From Polytrichum commune (taxonomy: Eukaryota; Streptophyta; Polytrichopsida; Polytrichales; Polytrichaceae), in the NCBI GenBank assembly GCA_950295325.1, contig OX485803.1, positions 32,302,001 through 32,366,000 of the forward strand: DNA of 64,000 nt, in the 5' to 3' direction. A program made the position numbers and the translations under genes. Numbering within the stretch: the stretch's first letter is position 1; every line of letters starts with the position of its first letter. The notes beneath the pieces were generated by a model, which saw nothing but the letters and a program-made list of their open reading frames with translations, did no database searches and was not told the origin of the DNA. Positions 22,211-34,500 of this stretch are shown here, piece by piece.

Positions 22211-24199
22211 CTAAACTTGTTTGTCTGATTTGTCAGATGGTTTATCATGTGCTACATGGAGCTCCTTACTAGCCTCTACGAGAAATGCAGCTGCTGCCTC
22301 AGCTACAGATGATTTTTTGCTGACATGGGTTAAGTCTTCACTTGAATTCCTAACCCAAGTTCTTTTCCGCCCACTTCCTTTGCTGATTTCCTGAACTTGC
22401 TTCTTTTGGTCTGCGTAATTGTAACCAAGACCCAGTTTAAAACAATCACATGACAGTTTTCATAGTTGCAATTTCAATATGAACAGCATTTATTTCAATA
22501 GCAAGAAAACATACTAAAATTGAAATCAAGGGCATAGTGATTGATACCAACAAAGCCGTTGCAATGGAATGCTACTACAATTTATAACCATACCACACTT
22601 TTTTTTTTATGTCAGCATATGCGAAATACCTCATATGAAAAAATCGGTTTATCTTTGATGCTCAAGAACATGGTGCATTCTACTCAAATTGGCCATTGGA
22701 AAATATCTTCCTGAACATAACTTGTAGGTAAGTTTGTATACCTTCTGACAAATCTGGTATTGCATGTTCTATGAACCTATTTGCTGCTTGCAAGTCAATG
22801 GCTATTGTTGGCCGTGATGGTGCTGCAAGAGACACACATCCTTGTGAGTCAGTGATGCAACTAAAACCCAACTCGTCTTCACCTTACTCAAACTACAGCT
22901 TGTGAGAAATTTCCCAACAGAAGTTACACATCAAGGTAGTGACAGTGTCTGTATAGAATGTGAAGACGAATTGCTATTAACTGTCAGACATCATGACATA
23001 TCTCACCTTGACTTCTGTCAATGGCATGGGCCACTTTGTCATGATAAGTACTAACTCTTTCCTGCCATCACATAATGCAAATTTGCTAGTTAGATACAAG
23101 ACAAAGCACAACAGTATTATATTTCATAAGAACTCATCGCTACAAGAGAACAAAATCCAACTCCATCTGAGATAATAATAATGCAACGCCATCAGATTGT
23201 ACAGAATGAAAATTACACATACCAGTTCGGAATTGACACCATACTTCTCTGGAGACCTACCGCTTGTTCTCATTTGCACTGCACAGCCAAACTCACATAT
23301 TAACCACTTGCACTACTTAGCCACTGTTTTCATTCAGTACTATTGTGGACCTTGGACATCTTCATCCCTCTAATACAATGCACAATCTCTAGAACCTAAT
23401 TGAAAAAGCAATTTTAGATATAGAACCTGAATTCCTAGGCCTTAAACCCTGAAAGCAGCAAATTCAGATATAAAACTGAGCACCCTGAACCCTAACTACG
23501 TGAAAAAATAAATATAACTTTGCACTTTCAAAGAAATAACATACATATACGTTTGACTCGTATTTAAAGCAGCAGAATCATCGCAAATTATGTACTAAAT
23601 TATTACTATTTGATGATGAAGAACACAAGATTGTGCAATTTACTCCTAAACACCAGATAATAGAAGACATTGCACTACAACCAGATATAGAAGACATTGC
23701 AGCAATAACTTGGAAAGGAGCAATTTCAGATATAAAATTTTAAACCTAACTTCACAAAAAAGCAAATATGACTTTGCGCCTCCAAAGAAACAACATGCAG
23801 AACTGTTTAATTTCTGTTGAAATCGGCACAATCATTGCCCTGAATTATTATTAATTTTTTATGATAATTAATACAAAACTGTGCAATTTACTCCTGCAGC
23901 ACACACAGAGCACTCTTACAATACAACTACCTTCAGAAGACATTGCAACATATGGGGAAGAAAAAAAATTGAAAACACTAGAGACACTAGGGCTTGTGGA
24001 GCTTACAACAGAAGAGTGCATTGAGTGCTTTGGAAAGGGCTAAGAAGTAGGCAGCACGGTCCACTGGGCTAAGCAGCTGGATCAATTTCTTTGCGTCGCT
24101 AGAAATGAGAGGCTGGATGTGTTGTTGGAGATCTGTGACGGCGGTTTCCAAGGTTGCCACGGTGCGGTGCACAGCAGCAGGGATGGCGGAGTCCGCCAT
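22211..24199 (-). CDS. C1D: nuclear nucleic-acid-binding protein C1D (Sas10/Utp3/C1D family), 5 coding exons
   Basis: C1D (yeast Rrp47/Lrp1) is a nuclear exosome cofactor that acts in rRNA and snoRNA processing with the exonuclease Rrp6. Exons (minus): 24199-24007, 23278-23223, 23061-23007, 22822-22742 and 22410-22211. Phases agree and give 194 residues, near the plant length. The sequence shows the family helices: LLSPVDRAAYFLALSKAL, then GRSPEKYGVNSELERV (matching the G-x-x-P-x-x-H-P-V-x-x-E-L motif), STYHDKV, then RPTIAIDLQAANRFIEHAIP. The basic C-terminal tail contains SGRKRTW and a helix EAAAAFLVEASKELH. The start is the first ATG after a probable leader acceptor (TTTTCAG at 24226-24232). 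It is slightly diverged at the usual HPV motif (YGV). The assignment is secure. Confidence 0.9.
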
Positions 24200-24225
24200 A
24201 ATAGCCACGCTGGCCTTGCAAAACG

Positions 24226-26126
24226 CTGAAAAGAACACCAACAAAAATCAGTGACCAGGGAAAGAAAGGTGCATCATCAGGCGATTTAAAAAAGAAAGGT
24301 GATGTGATCGCGCTACAGGGTTTCATGGATAGAAAAAGAAACAAAATTGTCAATTTTTTATATTTTTCGCCTTGTCTCTTTTTTTGCACTAAATATGTGC
24401 ATCCAACTTCTTCCTTCAGCTCTTTCCATAAATCTGAATCAGGAGCTGCAAACCATGTCAAAGACAACATAAACTCTATCCAAATGATCATTAATCAATA
24501 CATTACTATAATAAGGTACAAAGGGATGATAATTCCAAGCTCCTAGAATGTACATAGGAAAGTCAGATTGATCCAAAGATGCAAACAACTCTGCTCACAT
24601 GGGGACATCCAGAACCAGCTAAACGTTGCTGGATTATGACCATTGCCTAGTGAGCTGGAGACTTCCTTATATGTTACATAGAATCGAGTCTATGCCACTA
24701 GAGTCATCCAACCAGTTCAGCATATCAGATGTATGGCCACAACTTAGCCACTTGCCTATGCATCAGCTCCACATCAAAACTCTTCGATGCCCATGACACA
24801 ATAGAAAGCGCCTGAATGCACACATTTTGTGGCTACATGATTCTGAGGGCTTGTCTAGCAAAAACATGTGCATAAATCTCTTCAGAGTCTTCAGCTCTTT
24901 TTCAACGGTGTATGTTCTCTGTCTGTTAAGTAAAACTCCTTCAAATGTATGCAATGCATAAAAACCTTGAGTAAAAAAAAATATGATTATCAATCTGCTC
25001 CTTTTTGATTGAGTTGTTTCTTCCCTCCAAATTGCCAATCCGCCAGGCAGGGAGAGAAACCTCTTTTGCTTGGATTTCCCAACCCCAACCTCAACAACAT
25101 CCACTGAATCAGCTTCCGAAACTTGACTAAAACTTATATTTAGTCTGAGATTTTTTTTCAATGCAGAAGTGTCCTCTAAGTTTCTTCTGCTTCTTTACAC
25201 TCTTTCTGTAGTCCGGAAGAACGCTGTAACACGTCTCATTTTTATCATTTGTCTACCGAGACTGCATCTTCGGGAGAGTGACAAACCCTAAACTACAACA
25301 CCTCTGGTTAAACAACCCCACTCATACCCAGACCCCAAAAAACTGACTAAACACACTCAAAGCACCATGTAAGATCAATCTCCTCAGATTTAGTGCTCCC
25401 TAGCAACTGTGACTGCAAGAAAGAAAAAGATAAAGGACAGAAGGAGGAGCATGTGTTGATGTGTCCTAACATTAAGCTTGTAAACACTGTGAATCCAATG
25501 TGCATACAGAAGTTAAACCTCGACAAATTGAGAGCAATCTTCCAAAATCTCTGCCATAGTTAGCCTACATAGCAATGGCAGGGCAATTTCGAGCGTTGAG
25601 GTTAAACCTAGTCATGATAGTGACAAAAATTGATATACTCTCTTTGGGGACAGAAACTTAGAGAGCACATGAAAAGTTTGCCTAACATTCTCCCTTTTCG
25701 AGACAATTTGATCGTTCTGCTCCCGAGAGCAGCAATAATTCAGGAAATTCTGATGCTAAACCCTCTGTCATTCAACCCTCAACCCTCAACCGAAATCCAA
25801 AGAAAGGCCCACTCAAAGGGCCTCGTTCTATACCCCTTGAGGCACCTGAAAGATACAGAAGGAGATTACTCTCCGAAGTTCCATCAGGAATGATCTCATC
25901 AGCAATTCATTCCATATAGCCCTTTGCCCATACAAGACAACAGGAGATTCTCCGTCCATCTTACAGTCTATGGCCTTCCTTACAATCCCGACCTAAGGAA
26001 CCCCGTAAATTGGTTGCTCACGTTTATGAAAATCCTAACACGGGATGCAGTTGCGCCTATTCGTTCCTGAATGAAACCAACTCCAGAAGCAAGGCATAAC
26101 ACGAGTGAATTGTTGCAGAGGCTTAC
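24226..26126 (-). other. probable leader intron of C1D, with coding-like patches
   Basis: A donor (CCAA/GTAAGC, 26127/26126) and an acceptor (TTTTCAG/CGTTTTGC, 24226/24225) would define a leader intron of 1901 bases. Inside it are frames that look somewhat protein-like on the minus strand: near 25930-25993 (reading GIVRKAIDCKMDGE), near 25010-25100 (reading KSKQKRFLSLPGGLAIW) and near 24390-24450 (reading APDSDLWKELKEEVGC, after a TTTGCAG acceptor). They could be exons of an unrecognised gene or remnants. I could not join them in phase. Confidence 0.3.
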
Positions 26127-26340
26127 TTGGATGCGGTGGAGTCGGAGGTGCCAATATGGCGAAGGGAGAGGAGAATCCACTGTGAGTAGCAACAACGTCG
26201 TGAGCGAGTGAGGCTTGCTTGCTTGCTCGCTCCTCTGATGAAATTCGTGCGCCTGTTGTTGCGTGCCTCCGCAATCCAATTCCTGTAATAAGTTCCTCGA
26301 GTCTTCTCAAAGTCTTCGCCGTGTGTTTCCCCTAGTTTTC
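26127..26340 (-). other. probable non-coding first exon of C1D
   Basis: The minus-strand sequence from about 26340 down to the donor at 26127 contains no ATG, and ends in a strong GTAAGC donor. Spliced to 24225 it would give a leader of about 240 bases with no upstream ATG before the C1D start. The start point is approximate. Another gene could instead use this exon. Confidence 0.4.
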
Positions 26341-26343
26341 AGG

Positions 26344-26366
26344 GAACCCCTTAAACCCTAAACCCC
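26344..26366 (-). promoter_or_regulatory. telo-box cluster at the probable C1D promoter
   Basis: The plus strand reads AAACCCCTTAAACCCTAAAC followed by more C, with a GGGCGT/TGGGC-like motif about 20 bases further on. Telo-boxes with TGGGCY sites are common in plant promoters of ribosome-biogenesis genes, which fits C1D. The role is inferred. Confidence 0.45.
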
Positions 26367-26428
26367 CCAATCCCAATGCTTTGGGCGTCCAACTGCCCAC
26401 ATAAGCTTGCGAGCTTTACCATAAAGCT

Positions 26429-26797
26429 TAAGGTAGATGGGTCTTAAATGGTCACTTTTCCCAGCTAGCCCACTTGTTCTAGGACATGAAACAAAAGTGA
26501 GATTTGCACAAGATGCTTACCATATCCAAATCGAGGCCATAGCCGCTTTCCTCATTGTTTTTGGAGCTCATATGAATATGCTATCCATTATTATCAAAGT
26601 AAATATTTGTGTGCTTGTTAAATGGTCGTACAAGTCTCCTCCCCCCAATTATGTTGACTATTTAGTCTAAAATGGTTATCGTATTTTGAGAATGTAATTC
26701 AATATTTATTCAACACTTGTCTTTTTGGTATCCGTTCTTAGAGTCACACCTAATCACATATCACTCAAATTTGTAGTTGTTTGATCAAGAATTGAAG
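26429..26797 (+). repeat. dispersed repeat family G, copy G2
   Basis: It is aligned along its length with G1 (12040-12395). It carries an open frame of 77 codons whose middle (reading AAFLIVFGAHMNML) resembles the frame in the reversed copy at 52.1 kb (reading NWLIIFGAVMNVLF). A family B MITE starts five bases after its end. Confidence 0.6.
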
Positions 26798-26801
26798 CTA
26801 A

Positions 26802-27209
26802 GGGTTGGTTCACAAGGGCTCCCAAGTCCCAGGTCCCGAGTCCCAAGTCCCACTCGTGTTAGCAAGTCCCAACATGGAGACAAAAGTCCCAACTTTTGAG
26901 CCTCAAAAAATCATTAAAGTATGGTTAATTAACATTGAAATCATATCTTGAAAAAAATTATGCAAAATTTTATAATTGTGTTCATAGTTGAGTTTGGTTA
27001 TTTGCTTGACTCAAATTTGTACACAAGTCCCAAGCCTCACCTCCAAAAAGTGTTGCCATGTAGGCATCCATGTCATACTTGGGACTCAGGACTTGGGACC
27101 CCAAGTGCAGTGATAAGTCCCAACTTCCATGCCCTCAACAACTAAGATTACATGGATTGACCTAGAGTGACTGGGAACTTAGGACTTGGCACCCCGTGTG
27201 AATTGGCCC
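26802..27209 (+). mobile_element. MITE family B (Harbinger-like), copy B2
   Basis: It begins GGGTTGGTTCACAAGGGCTC and ends, reversed, GGGCCAATTCACACGGGGTG. TAA flanks both sides (26799-26801 and 27210-27212), a 3-base target duplication. The interior has multiple CCCAAGTCC blocks shared with B1. Confidence 0.8.
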
Positions 27210-27212
27210 TAA

Positions 27213-28499
27213 GATGGCTTACCCTCATGTAACCTCTTGTGGGCACTTTCAACTCTGCATACATTTCACGATACATTTCTAGTTGTTGAAGTGACTCAAA
27301 ATGTAAGAATCGCTAAGGTTGTCATCTCAAAATTTATAAAGAAAGTTTCATAAGTTATAAAAGACTAAGTTGAAGGATTTACTCTCTTCTCAAATGATTA
27401 CATATGTCCTTCTAATTATGTTAGTTGATCAACATAGTCCAATCTCAATGTTTGTATCACTTTCATATTATCAACAAATACATGCTATATTGATAATCGT
27501 GCACATTGCATAGATGCTTATGTTACTTTGATAAGTTCATCAACTTGGGGCAACGCAAAACCAATCCAAAGATGTCACTATCATACTTATATTTTCTTGC
27601 ATATTCTTTAATTTGTAAACATCCTTTTGTTTGATTAGACCTTTGATGTGTTGAAACACCTCGGTGGTGATTCTAAGCAACATGATACAATGAGTGATAC
27701 ATGCCAAAACACTACATATAAGGTTTTGATTGTGGGTATCTATAAATAAAAAGATGAAAGTGTTTGATAATAAATTTATGTGACATCAAGGCTCTAAAAA
27801 CACCCATTTATATGCACACATAGGTGGAGAGATTCTAAAACTACACATAATGGGTACAAATAATGGCACAACATACCAAATGTTGCATAGAATCTTACCT
27901 TACATTCCCTCATGTGCTTGGTCATATTTGCACCCCAATTTAAACTCACTTCTTTTAATAAGGAATGTCGTTAGTAGAACAAAGTTACTTCAAGAAAGGT
28001 TAGTTTCTCAAAGCATAACTAATGACTAAGCGTCAATGCTCCCTCTACTAAAAATCAAGGCTAGGATTACTAACAAGTTTAGAGTTAAAGTTATTGCACA
28101 GTTAGGTTGGCTCAATGCCTTTATGTAACTATTGACACTCGTATGCAATTGGAACGTCCTTGAATGCAAATTGTGATACGGAATCAATCTGATTACAACA
28201 TTCGTCTCAGTTTTGAAGTGTACACGTATGAAACAAAACCATTATAAGTCATCCACAAGTTTCAATTCAAGAATTGAACACATAATCGTGCATGGACAAA
28301 TCACTTAAAGATTGCACAAATACAATTTAAATATAACTTTCATATTGAATTCATGTTTAGGACAATTCATAGAACATAATAGATTCCGTTCTTGTCTATT
28401 GCTATACAAAATAAGCTCGGTGTTCTTCCGTTGCTTCCATTCCCTTGCCCGAGCTACTTAGCAAAGTTTACATGGGACTCACTTTATTATGATGTGCTA
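27213..28499. other. intergenic, nothing recognised
   Basis: AT-rich DNA without a supported gene and without clear copies of the named repeats. Confidence 0.45.
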
Positions 28500-28903
28500 T
28501 AGGTACAATGTATAAGGTACAAGGTACAAATGACTAATCGAAATATGGTACATAATGTCACAATGGTAATTTTTCGGATGACACTTCTTATGAATAAGTG
28601 AACAAACATTGTCATGGATGATGGATGAGTTCATCCAATGGCCAAAACCCTACCTTCTCTTGTCAACAGCTTGTGATGAAATATTGTCATGGATGATTGA
28701 ATTTTGGATGAAAACCCATTTGGTAAGTGACAGTAATTGCAACACTGTAAATCTATAATCCCCCAAAAGATTCACAAGGAATGAGAAATAATGTTGGGTT
28801 AACATTTAGTGTTGGTGGACACTAGACCGCGGTTTACAATTAGTATTGAGCATGGCAATTAGAATTGGTGACACCAAATATCACATTTAGTGTTGTAAGT
28901 TTC
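28500..28903 (-). mobile_element. MITE family C, copy C3 (reverse orientation)
   Basis: It is the reverse complement of the C4 body, including the ATCCATGACAATATTT block present twice, TTGTCAACAGC, and CACCAAATATCACATTTAGTG at its end. Its outer left terminus is unclear. Confidence 0.7.
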
Positions 28904-29898
28904 ACCATGCAATGGAAATCACAAGGGCTAAAGGGAGAACCCTAAACCAATAGGGATGCTACAACTTGCCTTAAGGCATGGCCCTATAAAGGGAAGAGTC
29001 CGAGTGAGCATCAAGTCAACATGTGAGCCATTAGTGACCTTAGGGCGTCCCCAGCAGCCTCGCCATGGGGCATGCCAACGCCAAAAATGGGGCATCCCGG
29101 GTTCTTAGGTGGCGGTACCGGCATAAATTGAGCCCCACCAATGTCCGGTCCGGCATAATTTAGAACCGGCCCGGGTATAGTAAAGGCCTTCCAACGCCAT
29201 AAATGGTTCATATGGCGACCCTCCTCCGGCCCGCCAAGAGATTACTTTAATATCAGATACTCCGATATCCTACTTTATCCCATGTCAGATAATAGGTGTC
29301 GTTGTCTTATTGATTGCTTCCTAATTATACCGGGGGTATGCCTAGGCTTTGGTGGGCTCTGACTCAAGATGAGCTGCCCCGCCCAAGATAGAGGGCTCCC
29401 CAAACACCCTAAACACCATATAATACATTATTTTTGGCGGGCTGCTTACTATCTCTCCTGGGCTGCCCTTAGTGTCCGGGAAGGCTAGGTATAGACGCAC
29501 CAAGGGTGCACTAAAAATGACTAAATCCCATATGCCATGCATAACATGTGTATGGGTGACCCCGCCATCATCCAAGCAATGACAAGTTCTCGAGTCTCTC
29601 CATCATTCTCGGCCACTAGATGCACATTGGCGATCGACGGTCACTCATCGCCATAGTCCGGATCATTGTCCTCCGCAATCTCTCTTCGACTTCTCAAAGT
29701 ATCGAGTTGTAGTTGGGTCTCCGTGTTATGAGGTAGAGGGTGCTTGAACCAACACTCTAAGCTATTGCACATACATATGGCTTTGTGGTTGATTTAAAAA
29801 TATATGTATTCATATTAGCCTTTGGGCATAGGCATAAAGAAAGAAACCATATTTCTAGTCTCAATTGAATAGTTGATGAATGTGCAAAGTCAAAATCA
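28904..29898. other. intergenic DNA with a GC-rich transposon-like stretch
   Basis: About 29037-29710 is richer in GC and starts GGGCGTCCCCAGCAGCCTCG, which looks like the end of a plant DNA transposon. Broken frames on the minus strand (for example one reading RREIAEDNDPDYGDE then stop) may be degraded coding sequence. I cannot name the family. Confidence 0.35.
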
Positions 29899-30220
29899 CT
29901 GCACTAAATAGGATATTTAGTGTTTGATTGTTTTAATGTTGTTACCACCCTACCTTGCTCAACACTCATTTTCAATTCCTTGACAATGAGTGTAAGAATA
30001 TGTGCTAGAAGATATGTTGGAATACTCCTTTTATCATTGTTATTCTCTTTTCATATCCTTACAAACACTAAATTCAAACATGTAACTTCCACATATTACC
30101 ATAGTTGATATTTAGTATTTGAGTTTGCATTTAATGTGACTTACTTTCGTAGTGTTATTGACATTTAGTGTATGCGTTCTTATTTAGTGTATCAAACACT
30201 AAATATCATATTTAGTGTAG
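29899..30220. mobile_element. MITE family D, copy D1
   Basis: The left end CTGCACTAAATAGGATATTT and the right end, reversed, CTACACTAAATATGATATTT form a terminal inverted repeat of about 30 bases running on through AGTGTTTGAT. The body has several more TTTAGTGT blocks. Ends are shared with families C and D2, but the body differs. Confidence 0.8.
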
Positions 30221-31228
30221 CTTTCTTAAAGCAAACCATAGGTCCCGTGTATGACGACCTTGCATATGATGAGGACCCCCACCGTCATTGCCTATAATCA
30301 ACACAACACGGTTGGGTATTAGACTCAAGGAAGATCAAAGTCCAAGTGGCAATGGTGTGCAAAACCACATGGCTTCCTCCACGTTCCCACTGGTTGGCTT
30401 ACAAAACCGTCACCTGGCATCCTGGGTACCGATCCCTTTGCATCCTGGGTAATGATCCCCTTGCATCCTGGGTATTGACGTCTTTTGTGCTTTGTGTGCC
30501 TACCTCCTTGGCTTTCTAGTACAATGGCTAGACACCCCCCCCCCCTGGCGCGCGGTGGTGTGTACAGAATGACTAGATCATGCATTGACAAGCCACTTTA
30601 AACCCACCCTGAATCAGCCTGGGATATATAGGAGTGGAGCCCATTACCTACCCTACATGGAGGTAGTGGAGGCCGCGATGAGGTGGCACCACTAATGGCA
30701 CCTAAAACCGTCACTTTGTGGGCTCAGACACTCCTGCACCATGGGGAATTGTTCAAGATACCTAGTAGAGTACTGGCAATTGGGAGGTGTTTATAAGTGT
30801 TGATTTTGGGTGGGGTGTTGGTTTTGGTACCCTCTACCTTATAGCATGCCTCCAACTATGTACGCATGCATGACCAACAAACCAAATGACGGTAGAAATG
30901 TGGGGACTTGGCTCTACCATTGATTTTTCACTCGAGTCGACACAAGCTCATTCCAAAAACAAAAGGCAACGTATTTATTAATCTCGACGTTAATCTCTAA
31001 CATGTTTCTTAGCCCACATTACCAAGAAGAAGTTGGGTGGTGTTATGATACATACTAACTTCACTTCGATATTGACGAAACAAGGTGGAGTTTACACATG
31101 TGATTAAGGGTTTGCCCACTTTGGTACCTTTACCTACTTAGCACTAGCTTAACTACCTACCAAGAATGGCGCGATCACTTATAATATACACAACCTTTGA
31201 ATATGGGCAATACATATTAAACTCCACA
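30221..31228. other. intergenic DNA with a 23-base tandem repeat and a C run
   Basis: At 30414-30478 a unit of about 23 bases (GCATCCTGGGTA then GATCCCTT-like) occurs three times. A run of 11 C lies at 30535-30545. No gene is supported. Confidence 0.45.
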
Positions 31229-31572
31229 CTACACTAAATAGGTAGATTAGTGTTGGAAACACTAATAGTCGACGAAAACGCTAAATGTAAATTGTCTCTA
31301 TAGTGTTAGAACACTAAATGTCAACTCTAACACTATTTGTACCAAGTAGTAACTTTAAATATTTACATGAGCGCATTTAGTGTTAGATGATATTTTGTAA
31401 ATCTTGGAATGAAGAATTGAAGGAAGAAGAATATGAGAACCTCGTAAAAGGTATAATTTGTTCAAACCCTATTCAAACACTAATTGTAATATCAGTTGAA
31501 AATTAGTGTTTTAGGTAACTATTGCATCTAACACTAATCTTCATCTAACACTAATCTACCTATTTAGTGTAG
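31229..31572. mobile_element. MITE family D, copy D2, perfect 26-base ends
   Basis: The first 26 bases, beginning CTACACTAAATAGGTAGATT, are the exact reverse complement of the last 26. The flanks are compatible with a TA target duplication in an original CTAG site (TA at 31230-31231 and 31570-31571). The identical ends suggest fairly recent insertion. It is non-coding. Confidence 0.88.
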
Positions 31573-34500
31573 CTAGCTAGCCACATGAGACACGTGACCA
31601 TACAAAGGAAGCCACCCGTGTACTATTGTCCCTCCAATGAATGTTGCACTTGCTCCCATGGGCATTGAGCCCATACGGACACCGACTCCTCACAATATGA
31701 CTTGCCCACCGCCTATCATTTTGCATTGCATTTAATACGACTTCAAGAAGAAGAACCACCACCGACTACAAAATACTATCAATATTCATTATCTTGGCTC
31801 ATCAATCGATCGATAGGGATGTGTAGTTCCTCCATTCCATAGTTCGCTATGAGTGTATATTGATCATTTTGAATTTATTGTAGGCTACTTCACGAGCCGT
31901 AAAGATTGCTTGTATTTATGATCCCATGAGATGTGGACACTAAAACCATTGTCCTACTTACATGCAACATTCACTTTGGAGGCGATTTTGCACTTGTAGA
32001 TGAATGTATGGCTTTTAAAAAGGCTATGAATCGACCTCAAGGGCGGCACGGCCTAAGGTTTGGTGCCACAAGGTCCTAAGGTACTGAAGTTTTAGAGTAA
32101 CACCTTCCTTTTTGACGACACCTACTTTCATCCTTAAGTTGTCAACAAGGGAGTGCAACTGTGTGGTGTGATTGAACAAGTCATTGTTAAAAACGATTAA
32201 TCATATGCGTTATTGAATACAAAATTGCACCACTGTGGCAATTCACAATTGTGATGTAAGAAAGGTGCAAGAACGCTTTCAAAAGAGCACCAAATTTGGC
32301 TAACCACAATGGCTAGGGTAGTTGGGGATCTGTATGCTAAACGAGGCAATGTAAGAAATGATCCACAAAAGGGGACAACACCTTCACCCACATTGAGGCT
32401 AATTATGTGGTGATTCTCACCTAGCAATCCAACATCAATAAGACCCCCCCCCCCGTGGAGAGTTAAAGGCCCTTTCCTAAGACAACTTTGTGAGTTTATG
32501 TAGGTTGCATATCACTTATTTATTTATCTATATGTAGATTTTGTATAGACATGCTAATATTTGGATTTTTTTGAAAAATTTCCAAGCTATTTATCCTGCA
32601 TAATCCAAGAAAATTTGCTTAAAGTGTCGCTTTAAGACCTCCATACCTTATGTTTGCTTTCAAAATGTTCATTTTAAAGAAGTAACACAATGATCACAAA
32701 ATTGGGTAGGTAGAGGCAATGATGTGCCACGATGTGCCACTAAGCTATATGTAATTATCATTTGTTGTTGGTGATATGGGTCCACTTACATGTTGTGAGG
32801 TGACTTTTTAGAACCACCGATATATGAAGGTTGTCAAGATGCGGCTTCCGATTCAATAAGGGGAGGGAGAGGATGGAGTTGGGCATTGCAACATACACAT
32901 GTGACAAATTATTGACCCTCGAGAGACTACCGTAGTTCTCTAGCAACTTGGGCATAAAATATTTAATTTTGAAGGTGTTTAAATTTATGGGTAATTTAAT
33001 TTATCTTTGAGTGTCCCCAAAAAAAGAAATAACATTCAAAGAGTGCCTAAAATCATAATAATGCAAGTGACATAGTCTCTCACAAAGACCACTATGCATA
33101 ACTCTCACACAAAGCAAAACCTTAACACACAAGTAAAAGACAAACTTCAGAGTAAGGAATGTTGGTTAAGGGAAGTGTTTAGGTTAATCGTAGTCGCCAT
33201 AGATGAAATTTAGAAAATCATCCATGTATTATAGGAAGGACTTGGATGAATTTCTAACTTATTTGATTTGTTTTCTTTCTAATCTGCCCAATTTTCTAAT
33301 ATTGTTTGTTGGGATGCCCAACTTACTTTCACACTTTAATTAATCATTAGGCAGAATGATGCCCAAGTTGGTAGAGAACTATGGTAGGTCCAACCACTTT
33401 AAATACTACGTACTAGACAATGAAACATCTTAAACTTTGCAAGCAACACAAAGCTTCACCCCACAAAGAATGTGCAATGACTCAAAATTGTCACATGTTT
33501 AAGTCCACCATGCCCTATTCCTCAGGCGTGTCTTGGGATTTATCTTGCCAACATCAAAGTTATGTCGGGTCAAAATGTTTTTTTAACCCAAAACATAATG
33601 ACAAAATGTTTTACTTTTAAAAGAAAAACCTTACTTGTTATTTTCACTTGCAACTGGATATCAAGACACAACTTCGGACATTCAGGTATTGTAAACATTG
33701 TAGTTTGATAGGGCCCTCACACAAATGAGAGTCTCAATAGGTCATCTTTGTTGTTGCCCACCCTACCTAATAAGGAACTACTATAAGAATATGAATTGAT
33801 GTCATCACTTTTATAACATGTATCTTGAACACAAGTTATATCATTATTCAGTTGTATGGTTGTGTTCATTCCATATTTAGCACATGGCATGGGTCTCCAC
33901 TATCTTACCTTCATGAGAAGAAACCTAGAAAATAAGAATAAATTGATGTTGGTACAAATAATGAATAGTGTTGGTTTGAATAGTAAGCGTATTGTGAATA
34001 GTGTTAGTATATTCAGTGATAGTGCTACTATCAATAATAATTTCATGGAATAATATTGTGATGAACAACAATTCTTGCAAATATTCATGTAATGAAAATT
34101 AATTCATGCGCGTAGTGCCGTGAGTATAATGTAGAGGGCTCCCTATTTCATCTTTACAAGTGTTGGAATGTAATTTCCACGTGGGACACAAGTGGGTTGT
34201 GGCAAATGTGAGCAAGACATGTGGCAAATTTCGAGGGGAAAATTAAAATTTTGTGTTGGAATGGAGAGCCCTCTACGGTAACTTCACCCAAATTCCCAAG
34301 TTCAACATGAATGTATGAATAATAAACGAATATCCCCATTTTGTTCGAGGGACCCACATAATGTAATTGATATATTCCAGGGTCATGGAACTGACCCACG
34401 AAGCCGAATAATGTTATGGTATAGGTAGTTGTTTGTGGTCATGATGGTATTTATGTCATATTTTAGCTCGTGCTTGCCTTTGACAATCACTTTACATGTA

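Noticed and set aside
32197-32427. 76-codon minus-strand frame with a smooth composition
   Set aside because: No ATG context, family motif or neighbouring exons support it.
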